A stretch of 64,000 nucleotides of DNA from Leuctra nigra. Lineage: Eukaryota; Arthropoda; Insecta; Plecoptera; Leuctridae. Position 1 is the first letter of the stretch. Each line of letters starts with the position of its first letter. The translations under genes and the position numbers were made by a program. The stretch is taken from contig OW203764.1 of NCBI GenBank assembly GCA_934045905.1, forward strand, positions 31,599,629 through 31,663,628. Reading direction: 5' to 3'. The notes under the pieces are model-generated. The model saw only the letters and a list, made by a program, of their open reading frames with translations. It made no database searches and was not told the DNA's origin. Shown here in pieces: positions 12,861 through 23,640 of this stretch.

Positions 12861-13162
12861 TTTGAGAAAACGTTCCCATTGTTGCAATTTTGTTTATTTT
12901 ATCTCGTACCAATGATTGTACCTTGTAGAAATATAAAAGTTATACAATTAAATTGTTAAATCTAGTTTAAATGGTTTAAACTCTAGTTAGCGCATAATCA
13001 GCTTTTACTTTACTACTTTTACATTCCTCCAAATCCGGCATCATGTTCTTCCTCGAGTGAAAAGATAATAATGCCAGAATAAATAGTTTTCGAATTATAT
13101 TTAAAAAACGAGAAATCGTAACAGAGATAGGTAATTTAGAAAAGATTTAGATGTGTCTAATA

Positions 13163-13241
13163 TCCGGGTGGACCGGGGTTCGAACACAGGACATCTCAGT
13201 TACCGGGCGAGGGCTCCAACATCTGAACTACACAGACGGTC
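13163..13241 (-). repeat. tRNA-like sequence, probably SINE head
   Basis: On the minus strand there is a good A box (TGTAGTTCAGATGTTGGAG) and B box (TGTTCGAACCCC) about 45 nt apart, with a B-arm stem CCGGGGTTCGAA. The acceptor stem does not pair convincingly, so it is more likely a tRNA-derived SINE or tRNA pseudogene than a functional tRNA. Confidence 0.45.
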
Positions 13242-13321
13242 ACTCAGTGAAAGGTGAAACCGTGTTGAGATATGCTTACTCTGCTGTAACTTGCATGCTG
13301 ACGTTGCATATCGTACACAAC

Positions 13322-13722
13322 AATTGCACAAACAATAGGGAATGTGCAAAAGTTTTTTAATGCGGTTAAAATACAATATTTCAAAATAACAACACATGGT
13401 AAAACACACTATTTTCAATCTCAAAAGTGTACATTTTCATTCATAAATTATGAAATTAAAAATCAGTGTAAATTCTGGCGGGAAAACGCTATCACGGCGA
13501 GTGATGTCATATTTTATTGTAACCATGGCAACATCATTGTTGGTTGATATAAATGACATCGCTCGCCGGGATGGCGTTTTCCCGCCAAAATTTACACTAA
13601 ATTTCAATTTTATATTATTGAATGAAATTTGCATTTTGAGTGTGAAAATAGTGCGATTTACCAACAAATATGTTGTTATTTTGAATTATAGTTTTAAAAA
13701 ATACATACATATTCTTTATTGG
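13322..13722. mobile_element. Foldback MITE with GGCGGGAAAACG core
   Basis: The arms are inverted around 13525: AGTGTAAATTCTGGCGGGAAAACGC (left) pairs with the GCGTTTTCCCGCCA block at 13576-13592 and its flanks, and TTTCAAAATAACAACA (13378) with TGTTGTTATTTTGAA (13671). The overlapping frames on both strands are a consequence of the palindrome. A diverged half copy lies at 34330-34520. Confidence 0.8.
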
Positions 13723-13874
13723 AAGAATTGCCGCGATGCGATGCAAATCCTCCGGTGCAATTCTTCAGATTTCCTGTCCAAGATAAGCCCAGGTAAATTT
13801 AATGTAATATAATGAAGACAAAAATCTATTTGTAATGTGGATCAAATTGCATTAATTATATGTAGTAATTAATT

Positions 13875-14431
13875 AACAAGCGAAGCGAGCGTCTTTAATG
13901 GTACCTACATTTTTGGCGTTTCTTTTCTTCACTGCATTGTCGAGGAGGCCAATTCTTGAGATTCACGTTTTGAAACCATGTAGTACGTTTTCATTGATTA
14001 AAACATAAACATGTTGAAGGCTAAGAAATAGATGTCAACTTTTTCAAAACGTGAAAACTCAAGAATTGACCTTCAGGACACCGAGCAATATGTCATACCA
14101 GAGGGAACGTGTTTAGATTTTGAGCAAAATCTTCTGATTTGAAAAATGAAAATGAACCGTTTATATACGATCTCGTTCAAATTTTGCATGGCCATTGGAA
14201 TTTAATTGTATTTTTTTTTTCTGTTTTCGTAGCTATAATCGCCGGTAAATAAATTCAAGTGCTATTGATATTTCATAATTAGATTTTTTGTTCATCATTT
14301 CACCAAGATATTTATTCATGCATATTCACCTTGATGCATTTCATAACGAATTGCCATTACAGTTATTTCCAAAGTCTGTACAGCAGCAGCAAGACGCACA
14401 TTACAACGCGTTACACAGAGCGTTTTCCAAG
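13875..14431 (+). mobile_element. HINE/Helentron-like element, diverged
   Basis: The 5' end ACAAGCGAAGCGAGCGTC and the 3' end AACGCGTTACACAGAGCGTT then TTCCAAG fit the family; the last bases are CAAG in place of CTAG. The GCTCGCTCA subterminal repeat is degraded. Non-coding. Confidence 0.65.
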
Positions 14432-14790
14432 TAAACCTCTCACTGATTAGCAGTTTCCATTGGGAAATCTAATAATTTTGCAGTATTAAAATACATAGGT
14501 ACATTTTCCTTTTCCTTTTTTCAATTAGCGAACATGTTCTTATTCTTTAGCTTGCATTTTGAACGTTTAAAATGAACCTATACTTCACCTGATCTGTAAC
14601 ATATTTTTCAAAATCAATTGGAGTGTCAAGATAGTAGAAGCTTCGCTTCGTACTCAATTCATCTTCTCTATGCAGTTTCCATTTTAATCCAGAGGATCTC
14701 CGTCTCCACGTATCCAGTCTCCTTGCGACTCTAGGAAACTATTATAGGTATTGTCTTGGTTTTCCCTGTGTTGGTACAATTTAATTTTAA
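14432..14790. other. No feature recognised
   Basis: AT-rich spacer between two HINEs; no ORF, repeat end or RNA gene seen. Confidence 0.5.
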
Positions 14791-15210
14791 TAAAAACGCT
14801 CTGTGTAACGCATTGATAAGCGAGCCGTCTAAATGCGTGAGAATTAACATGAGTGTGCAACTGCTGCTCTGCTCAACTAAGCCTTGAAACTAAAACTTCA
14901 AGAGCAGTGAAAAATATCTGAAAATTCTTGGCATACATTTTTCAAAATATTTCAAGACAAGCATAAACGATCCCGCCGTAAAAAGAAAATTTTCAAAAAT
15001 ACCTAAAATGTTGTTCCCGATGACCATACAAATTTTGAAGTTAATCGGTCAAACGGCTAAAGTTTTAATTTTAATAATCTCACAGAATCCTGTTCATCAT
15101 AAACTAGACACGAGACAAATCTTAGGACATCGAGTGTGCAAAATTTCATACCGATAGGCAATTGGTTGAACGGTTTGATCTGGGCAGAAAGTGCAATTTA
15201 CTACTCCAAT
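14791..15210 (-). mobile_element. HINE fragment, minus strand, 5' part missing
   Basis: On the minus strand it ends with CGCTTATC, AATGCGTTACACAGAGCGTT. Its body shares 'gatgaccatacaaattttgaagtt' type blocks with the families at 15301 and 53824. No 5' terminus is seen before the next element at 15301. Old copy. Confidence 0.55.
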
Positions 15211-15300
15211 GAAATAATTTCAAATATTTTAAATGTTTAAAATGTTCTTCATAAGATTACCTTCGTTGAATTGAAGAGTACAACGTTTTGTTACAGATTA

Positions 15301-16390
15301 TTGAGCGAGCGTAGCGAGCGTCACCACAGTACTCTTATGGCACTTTCTCTGTGTGTTTTTTTTTTTTTTATTATGTTTTTTTTTGTGGTCACACCCCAGG
15401 TCAAACCGCTCAAGCAATCAATCTGAAATTTTGTACACATACTAACGTACTCTATGCGGTCCCTGGGATCGTTTTTGAACGGGATCCCGTGATTGGTTCA
15501 AATTTAAAAAATAATCTTTCGATTGGTTTGTTTTATCAATTTGAAATTTTGACAAGTCATTACCACTAACATTTTACCCAATCATACAAAGTTTCAGCCA
15601 AATCCTCCCATTGGTTAAAATGTAAAAAAATCTTTCATATGATTTTTGAAATTTAAACTAGAACCATATGACCGATCAACTTAAAACTTTGCATGGTCAT
15701 TGGGACCAACATTATCTGTATTTTTGACAATTTTCAGACTTATCTGTGTTTAAATCCAAAAGTTATTGACATTTTACTGACATTTAGCGTGTTATCTGTC
15801 AAATTTCTCGAAAATGTTGATCACGGCTTCTTCGACTCTTTGTAATTCCAAGATAGTTAGAGCAGAAACTTTCAAACGTATGAAACTGATATGACCATTC
15901 AACAGATCGTCTGGACCCCTATTCCTGAAATAAGTGAGAGTGAGTATGAGAAAAAAATAGTGACAAAATTGTTATCAACCAATAAGAATCCAACGGGCTT
16001 AGATTCTATTGGTTGATAACAATTTTGTCACTATTTTTTTCTCATACTCACTCTCACTTATTTCAGGAATATGGGTCCTGATATTGTGTAGGTACACACA
16101 CTTTTATCATATGAGTGGTCTCAGGTATATTTTTTTTAAATATATCCTATGATTTTTGAATTTTAACAAGGAACATTTTCACCATAAAGGTTCAATCGAT
16201 CAACTTAAAACTTTGCATGGCTATTGGGACTAATACTTTAGGAATATTTGGAGATTTTTATACCTACAAGTCTGACGAATTTCAAGAATTATTGGCTTTT
16301 AATGATATTTTCGATAGACGCATTTTCGGTTTGAGGTGTTGCGGGTGTCCGTGCTCGCTCATCAACGCGTTATACATAGCGTTTTCCTAG
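15301..16390 (+). mobile_element. HINE/Helentron-like element, family B, complete (1090 bp)
   Basis: The 5' end TTGAGCGAGCGTAGCGAGCG is followed by CACCACAGTACTCTTATGG and a poly-T tract. The 3' end is GTGCTCGCTCATC, AACGC hairpin, TTTTCCTAG|T. A perfect foldback (15921-16070) is inserted inside. The 60856-60904 end and the minus copy at the right edge of the window belong to the same family. No coding capacity. Confidence 0.88.
15921..16070. mobile_element. Near-perfect hairpin MITE
   Basis: The arms of about 68 bp starting ATTCCTGAAATAAGTGAGAG differ only by one indel close to the loop. The loop is about 13 nt around CAACGGGCTTAG. It sits in the middle of a HINE. A transcript would form a long duplex. 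No clear TSD is seen. Confidence 0.9.
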
Positions 16391-16824
16391 TAGACTTGCA
16401 ACTGTATTTTTGTACCTTTTTCACCCGCAAACATTTCACACGCTTTTCTAAACACTATTGAACTCAAAAAGGGTCCATTATAAAGTTTGAAATTCGTTTT
16501 TGTTACAATTCCAAAAATCGTTCTGCTGGACATGATACATTACATTTTCAACTAAGATTATATCGAAATGAGAAAAATTATGTGTCCCCCGAAATAATTG
16601 CTCACACAGGTCGCTGGCCACTATAACAACAACAATACTATACAATACTGACGCCGTCCATGGCAGCTCAGATGGTTACTCTGATCAGGCTGAAATTTGG
16701 CATGTTTGAAATTATATTCACTGCGCAAGCGAGATCGTTTCAATTTCGTCTTTGGGTAGAGGCCAGCCTTAGATTAAATAATCTAACAGATAACATTTAA
16801 TTTTGCACAGGGGAAAACTAACAT
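16391..16824. other. No gene recognised
   Basis: Unassigned sequence; no ORF or element end. Confidence 0.5.
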
Positions 16825-17646
16825 CCAGGGCCCTCATTCACGTACATTGTCCTTATCCTTGCCTACCCCGGGGTAGCCTACCACTTGCTTACCACCTCGG
16901 GGTAGCGAATGACACATTCGTATTCACGAAGCAGTGGTATCTTGGTGGTAGGTCACTGCCTACTTGAAATTTGAATAGTGTAAATAGAACGTAAATTTTA
17001 AGTAGGCAGTGGATTATTCCACCAATCAGATTCAAATATCATTTTCTGCGCGCGTGCATTTGCCTTTATTAAAACTAGTGACAGTTCAATTCCAAACGAT
17101 AAACTATACAAATACGGAACGAAATGTGTTAGTTCAATAAAATCTGGTGCAACAATAGTTTTCTACGGTGAATTCAGTGCTAACTTAACTCTGCAACATA
17201 AAAATATGAAGTTTATTACTTATATCTAGTGTTTAAGAAAATGTTTTGGAGGTTATATGGTCCATGGATTGACTTACTAGAACCAATAATACTATCCGAT
17301 ATTGTGTGGAATGACTAAATAAACATGAACTAACATAGAAAACGTAAGTAAAAGACAAATTAGATACAATAAACACACAACACAGCTGATCAGATGACGA
17401 CGCGAAGGAATTACTTCAAACAGTTGTTTTGACAGACATGTCAAGTTAAAAATGGCCGCCAATAAGTTACCACCAACTTCAAACTTGGTTACCACGGCTT
17501 ACCCCTGCCTCGAGGTAGGGGTAGACTCTACCCCGGGGTAAGACATGATAACTTCTTCGTGAATACCGATACCACCACCTACCGGTCTACCACGCCTTAC
17601 CACCAGCTATCATGGCTTACCCCATGTACGTGAATGAGGGCCCTGG
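16825..17646. mobile_element. MITE with CAGGGCCCTCATTCACGTAC termini
   Basis: The inverted termini read CAGGGCCCTCATTCACGTAC and GTACGTGAATGAGGGCCCTG. Subterminal regions are rich in CTACCCCGGGGTA-type short palindromes (16866 and 17525). Length is about 820 bp. A 67-codon minus frame inside lacks coding character. No clean TSD. Confidence 0.85.
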
Positions 17647-18344
17647 AGGCTAAAGATTTGAATTTTGAGTGAAATCAGGTACGAATTGTTTTAGATATTG
17701 GAATGCGATATTATTCATGTTTAGATTGCTTAGATATTTTCTTGTATTTCCACAACAATACGATGCATAATACGCGTAATTGTAATATGCTCAGAGATAC
17801 ACTTCAAATTATATAGGTAAGAGCAATAATCCATGGATAATCTATAAAACAAATAGCAAATAAACATGAAAATTAACGCATGTAATGAAAAGAAGCAAGA
17901 TAATTGTTATTTGTTATTACTCAATCGTCTACAAAAAATAGTAAATTTTTATTAATGAAAACGTTTTCATTATTTTTTTTAAATTGTGAGTGTTTGTTAA
18001 TTATTTCTTAGGCAATCTGTATTGAATAATTGTATTATATTTGAAAACTACATCGATTGTAGCATGGATTGTAATTTGTAGTGTCTAATCCGTCGGAGCC
18101 TAAACGCACTTTTGGTCTTATCGCTTCTTGCATAGCATCTTGGTTTGTCTCGTCTATCACATCTATTTTTGTCTAGTCGCCTTGTAATCTCTCCTGCTTG
18201 ACGCGGGGTGGGGTGGGGGGATCTCGGGAGCGACTCGAACGTCCGTCTCCTGCTGAAGCTGGCGAGAAATGAGAGTGAAGGGGGCGGGACAGAGTGAGTG
18301 CGCAGTGGTTCTTGCGCATGTGACACTAGCGACATTCGGAGTAT
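17647..18344. other. Unassigned, GC-rich toward 3' side
   Basis: 17650-18050 is AT-rich with no element. 18180-18320 is GC-rich (GGGGTGGGGTGGGGGG) and lies next to the right inverted arm. The 95-codon minus frame at 18048-18335 is not supported by any motif. Confidence 0.4.
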
Positions 18345-18760
18345 AGGTGGTTGGATGCCGAACTAATCCAGCTTCTAGGCCAGGGGATTGCGGGCGGGTA
18401 GCGGGGGCGAGGAAGGAAGTGCAGGAATGCTGCCATAAGCGTTGTACATCTTATTCTGGTCTTCAATCAACGATATGACTCAAGGGCAAACTGATTTTCA
18501 TTGCTGCCAACTCATAAAGTAAAATATAAAGGTAGAGGGCTTTTTCGCCCTTCTGGTCCATAAGGGGTTAAGAATGACGTGCACCTTTTATTTTAATGAC
18601 AGGGGGCCTTTAAAACTTGGTATTTTATCATTTTAAGGCGATCTGAATAATTATATTCATAAAGATATGCAGGTAAAACATGGAAAAAGCTAATATAGAT
18701 ATTAGCTTTTTGGTCATAAAGTTATACCATGGTTATACTTCTTTGTGAATCCAGCCCCAG
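18345..18760. repeat. Right inverted arm of the 9408-18760 structure
   Basis: It is the inverse of the blocks scattered through 9408-12445 and is uninterrupted here, so it shows the ancestral order of the arm: CTGGGGCTGGATTCACAAAG (read inward), GGCCCCCTGTCATT, AACCCCTTATGGACC, AGAAGGGCGAAAAAG, GTTGATTGAAGAC, TTCGGCATCC. Confidence 0.7.
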
Positions 18761-19589
18761 GGGACTATGATTTTAGGCGATGGTTTTGGACAAATTTCAG
18801 CAGAAATATGAAATTATAAAAGATTGAGTATGAAACGGCATAGCTCTTTATGCAGTAAATTCAGTTTTGGTATGAGCTAGTCGAGGCTGAAGTGACTAAG
18901 GGCAAGTCTTATAATACTCTGCTAAGTTTTAAAGAGTTAATTAGGACTGTATTGCTATGGCAACAGCCAATAACATTCTTTTAATGACCTTTTAACCTTA
19001 ATTAATGCTGTGATTAATGGTTTTATCAAAGTTTTGAAAAACTTGCCTTAAGAGAAAAGCTGTTGAGAGATTGTTCTAAGATGTATGTTCGTTTAAAGGT
19101 CAGACTTAGATAAGGTTCAAACAAAGAAAGCCACAGTTCTTGGGGAGTTGAATGTTAAGATTTAGAGTAAACAGGCTGGACACGAAGGCAAATGTCTAGG
19201 TCTGGGAAACAGGAACGAAGGTGGTACATTATTGTTACACTGTTACATCTAGTGGAGCGGTCGCTCCACCCAGCCAAGTCGTACTATACACTCACAGTCA
19301 CTCAACATACCGTAAATGCCTAATAAACTGAGGAGCAGACCAAACACTTTTACTGTAAGCAACAACATGGCATTTTCGGCCTACTGGATCTTAAAATTGG
19401 AAAATCTCACATTGTTGTGAAATGTCTTAATTTCGAGCTATGGCCCACCCCACTACATATACCAAATTTGGGAACAATAGGTTATGCCATTTGCGCGCTA
19501 GAGGACCGAGAAAACAGTGAAATTACACCACTTTCTGATTCTGAAGATGATGATTCTGATGATATCAGGAAACCCTGTTGACAGCGCCA
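18761..19589. other. No feature recognised
   Basis: Moderately AT-rich. No ORF, terminal repeats or RNA gene identified. Confidence 0.5.
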
Positions 19590-20390
19590 CAGCCTAAACG
19601 GCTAAACCGATCGACCTGAAACTTTTACCACATATGCACTTTTGGCGTCTGATAATACCTTGCCTCTTGTGATTTTTTGTGCCGCCATTTTTAAACCGGA
19701 AGTGACGTCATAACTCAAAAACGTCTGGACCGATTAGAACGAAATTAGCGCCATTCGATTTAGATGGTCATCTTTATGAAGTATCAATAAAAAAAATATT
19801 ATTTTCTTATTTTCTAAACCGGAAGTGACGTCATAAATACGCAATATTTAACTTATTTCAACAAATTATACTTAAAATACGTACATAATTAACTTACATT
19901 GTAACATAGACAATACAATTTATATATTCAAGGTAGCAGTGTTCTCGGCCGCCATTCCTGAAACCGGAAGTGACGTCATATATCTAAAACGCCTGTACCG
20001 ATTGCAACTGAACTAGCTCCTGCGTATTCATTCTGCTATTTATTTGAAAAATCAATTGTGAAAAATGAATAAATAAATTAATGGTACCGGAAATGGCGGC
20101 AGGAACCACTAAATGAAACCGGAAGTGACGTCATATATTACAAACGGCATGACCGATTTTACGGAAATATAGGGATTAGGAATTCAGATGGTCGTTCATG
20201 AAGGTATCAACTAGATAAAACTAGATTGTTTTCTTATTACCTATACCGGAATTCGGCCGCTATTTCAAAACCGGAAGTGACGTCATGTATCGAAAACGGC
20301 TGGATCGATTATAGCGAAACTTAAGCTATTCTTCTTGGATAATCATTTTCATCTTATACCAAACGCAACTTTTCATAGTAACCAAATCGG
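19590..20390 (+). repeat. Diverged ~150-bp repeats carrying ACCGGAAGTGACGTCA
   Basis: CCGGAAGTGACGTCA occurs five times, at 19696, 19819, 19964, 20119 and 20271 (spacings 123, 145, 155, 152). Most copies are followed by a variant of AAACG-C-TG-ACCGATT and preceded by GCCGCCAT-type sequence. The 15-mer is identical in all five while the rest has diverged. It joins an ETS-like core (CCGGAAGT) to a CRE/ATF palindrome (TGACGTCA). The same family appears inverted at 37640-38100. No ORF or element end is seen; whether the motif binds protein is unknown. Confidence 0.85.
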
Positions 20391-20473
20391 TTGAGGCGTA
20401 TTTTTTTAAAGAAATTAGTCCCTGCTCGGACATGTGCTACAAGCTGTATGAATAAACTAACAAAAGAAGTGAT
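20391..20473. other. Short unassigned spacer
   Basis: Nothing recognised. Confidence 0.4.
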
Positions 20474-21603
20474 ATCCCAGAAAAAACACTCCGTGTAAAA
20501 ATACCAGCCAAGTCTCTTTAACTATAAAAAAAAAATAGAAGAAATCTAAAAATTCAGCACTGAAAAGGAGTGATATCAAAAAAGGAGCCAAGTCAACGAA
20601 TTTTCCAAATTTTAATCGTACCATTGAAATAAAAATATCAACCCCCGAGAAATACTTAAAAAAAGGACTTGGCGCATCGTTTTTTTAAAGACATTTTTCT
20701 ATTCTTAAGCTTATGCCACTCACATACTACGTAGTTCAGAAATGCCTAGAAAAATTGGGACAAAACTTTCAAATTAAATATTGAACATTCTGTAAAATAT
20801 TTTAAATTTAAATATAAGTACGCAAAGAAACATAGCAATGTCTTACAAGCAATAAATACAGAACAGTTGTGTTTGTGATTGGTAGGTACCTATAGTTTTG
20901 TGGGTACATCAACATACCTACTACAGCATTATACTTGGAACCTTCTCGCCGTGTAATTAATTGCTATTAATTAACATTTTATACCAAAAAAATTCATAAA
21001 TTACATAACGTATTACTTTAGATAAAAATCTAGTCAGTAATTATTTGAGCAGCATGGCTCAGTGCACTAGTCACTTATACAAATCTCATTGACGGCCTTC
21101 TTGTAATGAGCGCTTTCGCTATTTCCCTCAGTCACGATATTGAGAAGTATGATTGATTAATATGACCCTAGAAATAGTGGCAATAACGAATAGACTAGGC
21201 CGCTTCCGTTTATTCGTTATTCGTTTATCCGTTTATTTCCTCTGAATATTGACAAAATACCAAAACTGCCAGTAGGTAAGAGTACTAGTTATATTAAAAC
21301 GTAGTATGATTCGTCGATAATGAATGTGATATACTCAGGAAAATATACTTGTAGAGTTCTTCCTATACTTTTAGGATAGAAAAGTGTCTTTAAAAAAACG
21401 ATGCGCCAAGTCCTTTTTTTAAGTATTTCTCGGGGGTTGATATTTTTATTTCAATGGTACGATTAAAATTTGGAAAATTCGTTGACTTGGCTCCTTTTTT
21501 GATATCACTCCTTTTCAGTGCTGAATTTTTAGATTTCTTCTATTTTTTTTTATAGTTAAAGAGACTTGGCTGGTATTTTTACACGGAGTGTTTTTTCTGG
21601 GAT
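20474..21603. mobile_element. Long-terminal-inverted-repeat element with GCCAAGT motifs (1.13 kb)
   Basis: Inverted arms of about 230 bp (20474-20705 and 21373-21603) start ATCCCAGAAAAAACACTCCG and are nearly identical. Each contains CAGCCAAGTC, GAGCCAAGTC and inverse CTTGGCGCATCG at roughly 80-bp spacing. The interior is AT-rich and non-coding. A deletion derivative lies at 29980-30272. Transposase superfamily unknown; no clear TSD. Confidence 0.85.
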
Positions 21604-21610
21604 TATAGTG

Positions 21611-21775
21611 TACACGGAAAAGAATGTACTATTGCTGCTGTAGCAATATGTCTTGCTAATATTACGACATAACTTTTTAGTTTTTCGGTATCCTCAGCCA
21701 GAAGGTGAAATCCATCCAGAAAAATATTGCTGTCACTTTTTATTGCTACCGCAGCAATACATTTTTTGCCGTGTA
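21611..21775. mobile_element. Small MITE, TACACGG termini
   Basis: The ends TACACGGAAAAGAATGTA and TACATTTTTTGCCGTGTA are inverted, and a second inner pair is ATTGCTGCTGTAGCAAT / ATTGCTACCGCAGCAAT. It lies directly beside the previous element. The overlapping frames on both strands are artefacts of the palindrome. Confidence 0.75.
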
Positions 21776-22160
21776 GAAGATACATATTCGCTAGAAATTA
21801 GAAAAGCAGAAGTCATCGAATCACAAGGATTTTTTTTAAGATTGTCTGGAATCAATAATGGAAATTGGAATAATTTGCCCATGGGAAGAAGGTTAGTAGG
21901 TATCTGATGTGTGACTTTTCCCATCAATAGCTGTGCTAATGACTGACCTGACCACGTTCTAAAGGCTTAGGATTGAAATACCGAAACAAATTATTAAGAC
22001 CTATAAAAAAACGAAGAATTTGTAACCATCGTAGGAAGAAGATAGAATAGAGTTCAAATACCTTGGTTTGTACCTTCTATTTATGTATGTAATTATTCTT
22101 TTTAATCATAAAACTCTGTAAATAATTAATAAAGCAATAGATTATATTCTGGGGTTTTCA
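21776..22160. other. No feature recognised
   Basis: AT-rich, no gene or element end. Confidence 0.4.
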
Positions 22161-22285
22161 CCATCCTTCTTCATGCGCTCTCTCTCTCTCTTCGAAAAGG
22201 AAAGAGAGATGCTCTCTCTTCGAAAAGGAAAGAGAGATGCTCTCTCTTCGAAAAGGGAAGAGAGAGCGTATGAAGAAGGTGTCAT
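22161..22285. repeat. Palindromic tandem repeat, ~28-bp unit
   Basis: Three units of GAAAGAGAGATGCTCTCTCTTCGAAAAG type are framed by inverted CCTTCTTCATGCGCTCTCTC and GAGAGAGCGTATGAAGAAGG. Each unit is itself near-palindromic, so the region can fold into several alternative hairpins. Confidence 0.85.
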
Positions 22286-22330
22286 ATTATTTCATATTAT
22301 TCTATTATGATAGAATAATAAGTTTCAAGA

Positions 22331-22354
22331 GGAGTCGCTCGCTCCGCTCGCTTG
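22331..22354 (-). mobile_element. Solitary HINE 5' terminus, minus strand
   Basis: On the minus strand the sequence reads TCAAGCGAGCGGAGCGAGCGAC, the family 5' end. No 3' hairpin is found to the left, so the element is heavily deleted. Confidence 0.55.
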
Positions 22355-22949
22355 ATAATATATTCAAACAATTTATATCTCCAGGAGTTTTAAAGTGGAA
22401 CATTATTTTTTTATTTTATTTTTGAATTACCATATGTACGACGACTGAATGATGTAATCTACATAAATAGGCTCCTTTTCTAGGAAAATACGTGCGCTTT
22501 TACTGTTTATAGTTGAAAAATTACTAATTTAATTTGTACCTACGTAGGTTGTGATTTGCGCTTTTACAATAATACCGGGTGGTGCCAATAAACAATAAAC
22601 TGCTGTGATGAAACTGCTGCACCCATCGTCCTGAAAATTGCACGAATTATAAAAAAAAACATGCAAAGGGTTAATACTTGTATAAGTTTCAAAAGCAATA
22701 CTCCTGTAGGACAAAAGTTACTGCTGTTTGACTTTGGTTGTAAAAAAAATCGTTTATACGGCGGGGCTCAAATCGCTCGCGTCCAGAAAACGCGTATTTA
22801 CGTAGCCTAACTGATTTCGAGACTCACACCTTGTCTCGATTTCGTTTACTTGAATTGAAGTATGAGAGAATAAAAACAGTTATAATTCTAATATAATTGT
22901 CGTATTCTTTCTGAATGATTTCATGTTCAATGTTCCATGGATCATACCA
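22355..22949. other. No feature recognised
   Basis: AT-rich; the minus frames here show no domain or coding bias. Confidence 0.4.
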
Positions 22950-23640
22950 TTGTAAAAAAAACTGCCAAGCACCTTCATACTTAAAACAATTGAGATCTAA
23001 AAGAAGGGCCAAGCAATAATATATTGTTTAAACATTTTCGCACTTAAAATTCGTGAAATCATTTCGCCCAGTTACTGCCGCCAAGCACAACACTAAAAAC
23101 CTAATGTTGTGTCCAAATTTGAAGAATACAATCTAAGTGAACCATCATTGTAAATTTAACAAAATTATAAAAATTAAAAACGACTTCAAAATAAATTTAA
23201 AATTGAAATTAAAAAAATTAAAAATAAAGCTAGGCGCATTGTGTCAAGAAGAAGGCAACATAAGAAAGAAGATGACGATAAAGGAGCCGAAGAAAGACAG
23301 AAAGTAGGAAGAAGATAGAGGAAGTCTACAATATGGTCGGTGCAAATTCAATGCGCCAAGCTTTATTTTTAATTTTTTTAATTTCAATTTTAAATTTATT
23401 TTGAAGTCGTTTTTAATTTTTATAATTTTGTTAAATTTACAATGATGGTTCACTTAGATTGTATTCTTCAAATTTGGACACAACATTAGGTTTTTAGTGT
23501 TGTGCTTGGCGGCAGTAACTGGGCGAAATGATTTCACGAATTTTAAGTGCGAAAATGTTTAAACAATATATTATTGCTTGGCCCTTCTTTTAGATCTCAA
23601 TTGTTTTAAGTATGAAGGTGCTTGGCAGTTTTTTTTACAA
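22950..23640. mobile_element. Long-inverted-repeat (foldback) element with GCCAAGC motifs
   Basis: Two arms of about 290 bp (22950-23240 and 23350-23640) are almost perfect inverse copies, starting TTGTAAAAAAAACTGCCAAG. Each carries CTGCCAAGCACC, GGGCCAAGCAAT, CCGCCAAGCACAA and inverse-type TAGGCGCATTG, about 45-150 bp apart. The loop of ~110 bp is unrelated, purine-rich sequence. Motif and layout resemble 20474-21603, so the two may share a transposase. Confidence 0.88.

Larger units (their letters stand above)
9408..18760. mobile_element. Possible large composite element with related inverted ends (9.4 kb)
   Basis: The left end CAGGGGCTGGATTAACAAA and right end TTTGTGAATCCAGCCCCAG are inverted. 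Inward, further blocks match in inverse order: GGCCCCCTGTCATTAAAAT (9507 / 18593), AACCCCTTATGGACC (11344 / 18555), CAGAAGGGCGAAAAAG (12032 / 18542), GTTGATTGAAGA-CAGAATAAGATGT (12341 / 18443) and TTAGTTCGGCATCCAA (12424 / 18350). The left arm is split by the foldback at 9592-11332 and by other sequence. The interior holds HINEs and MITEs and no transposase. I see no matching target-site duplication, so it could also be two inverted copies of one family. Confidence 0.5.

Noticed and set aside
13163..13241. Functional tRNA gene
   Set aside because: Good A and B boxes, but no convincing acceptor stem; better as SINE head or tRNA pseudogene.
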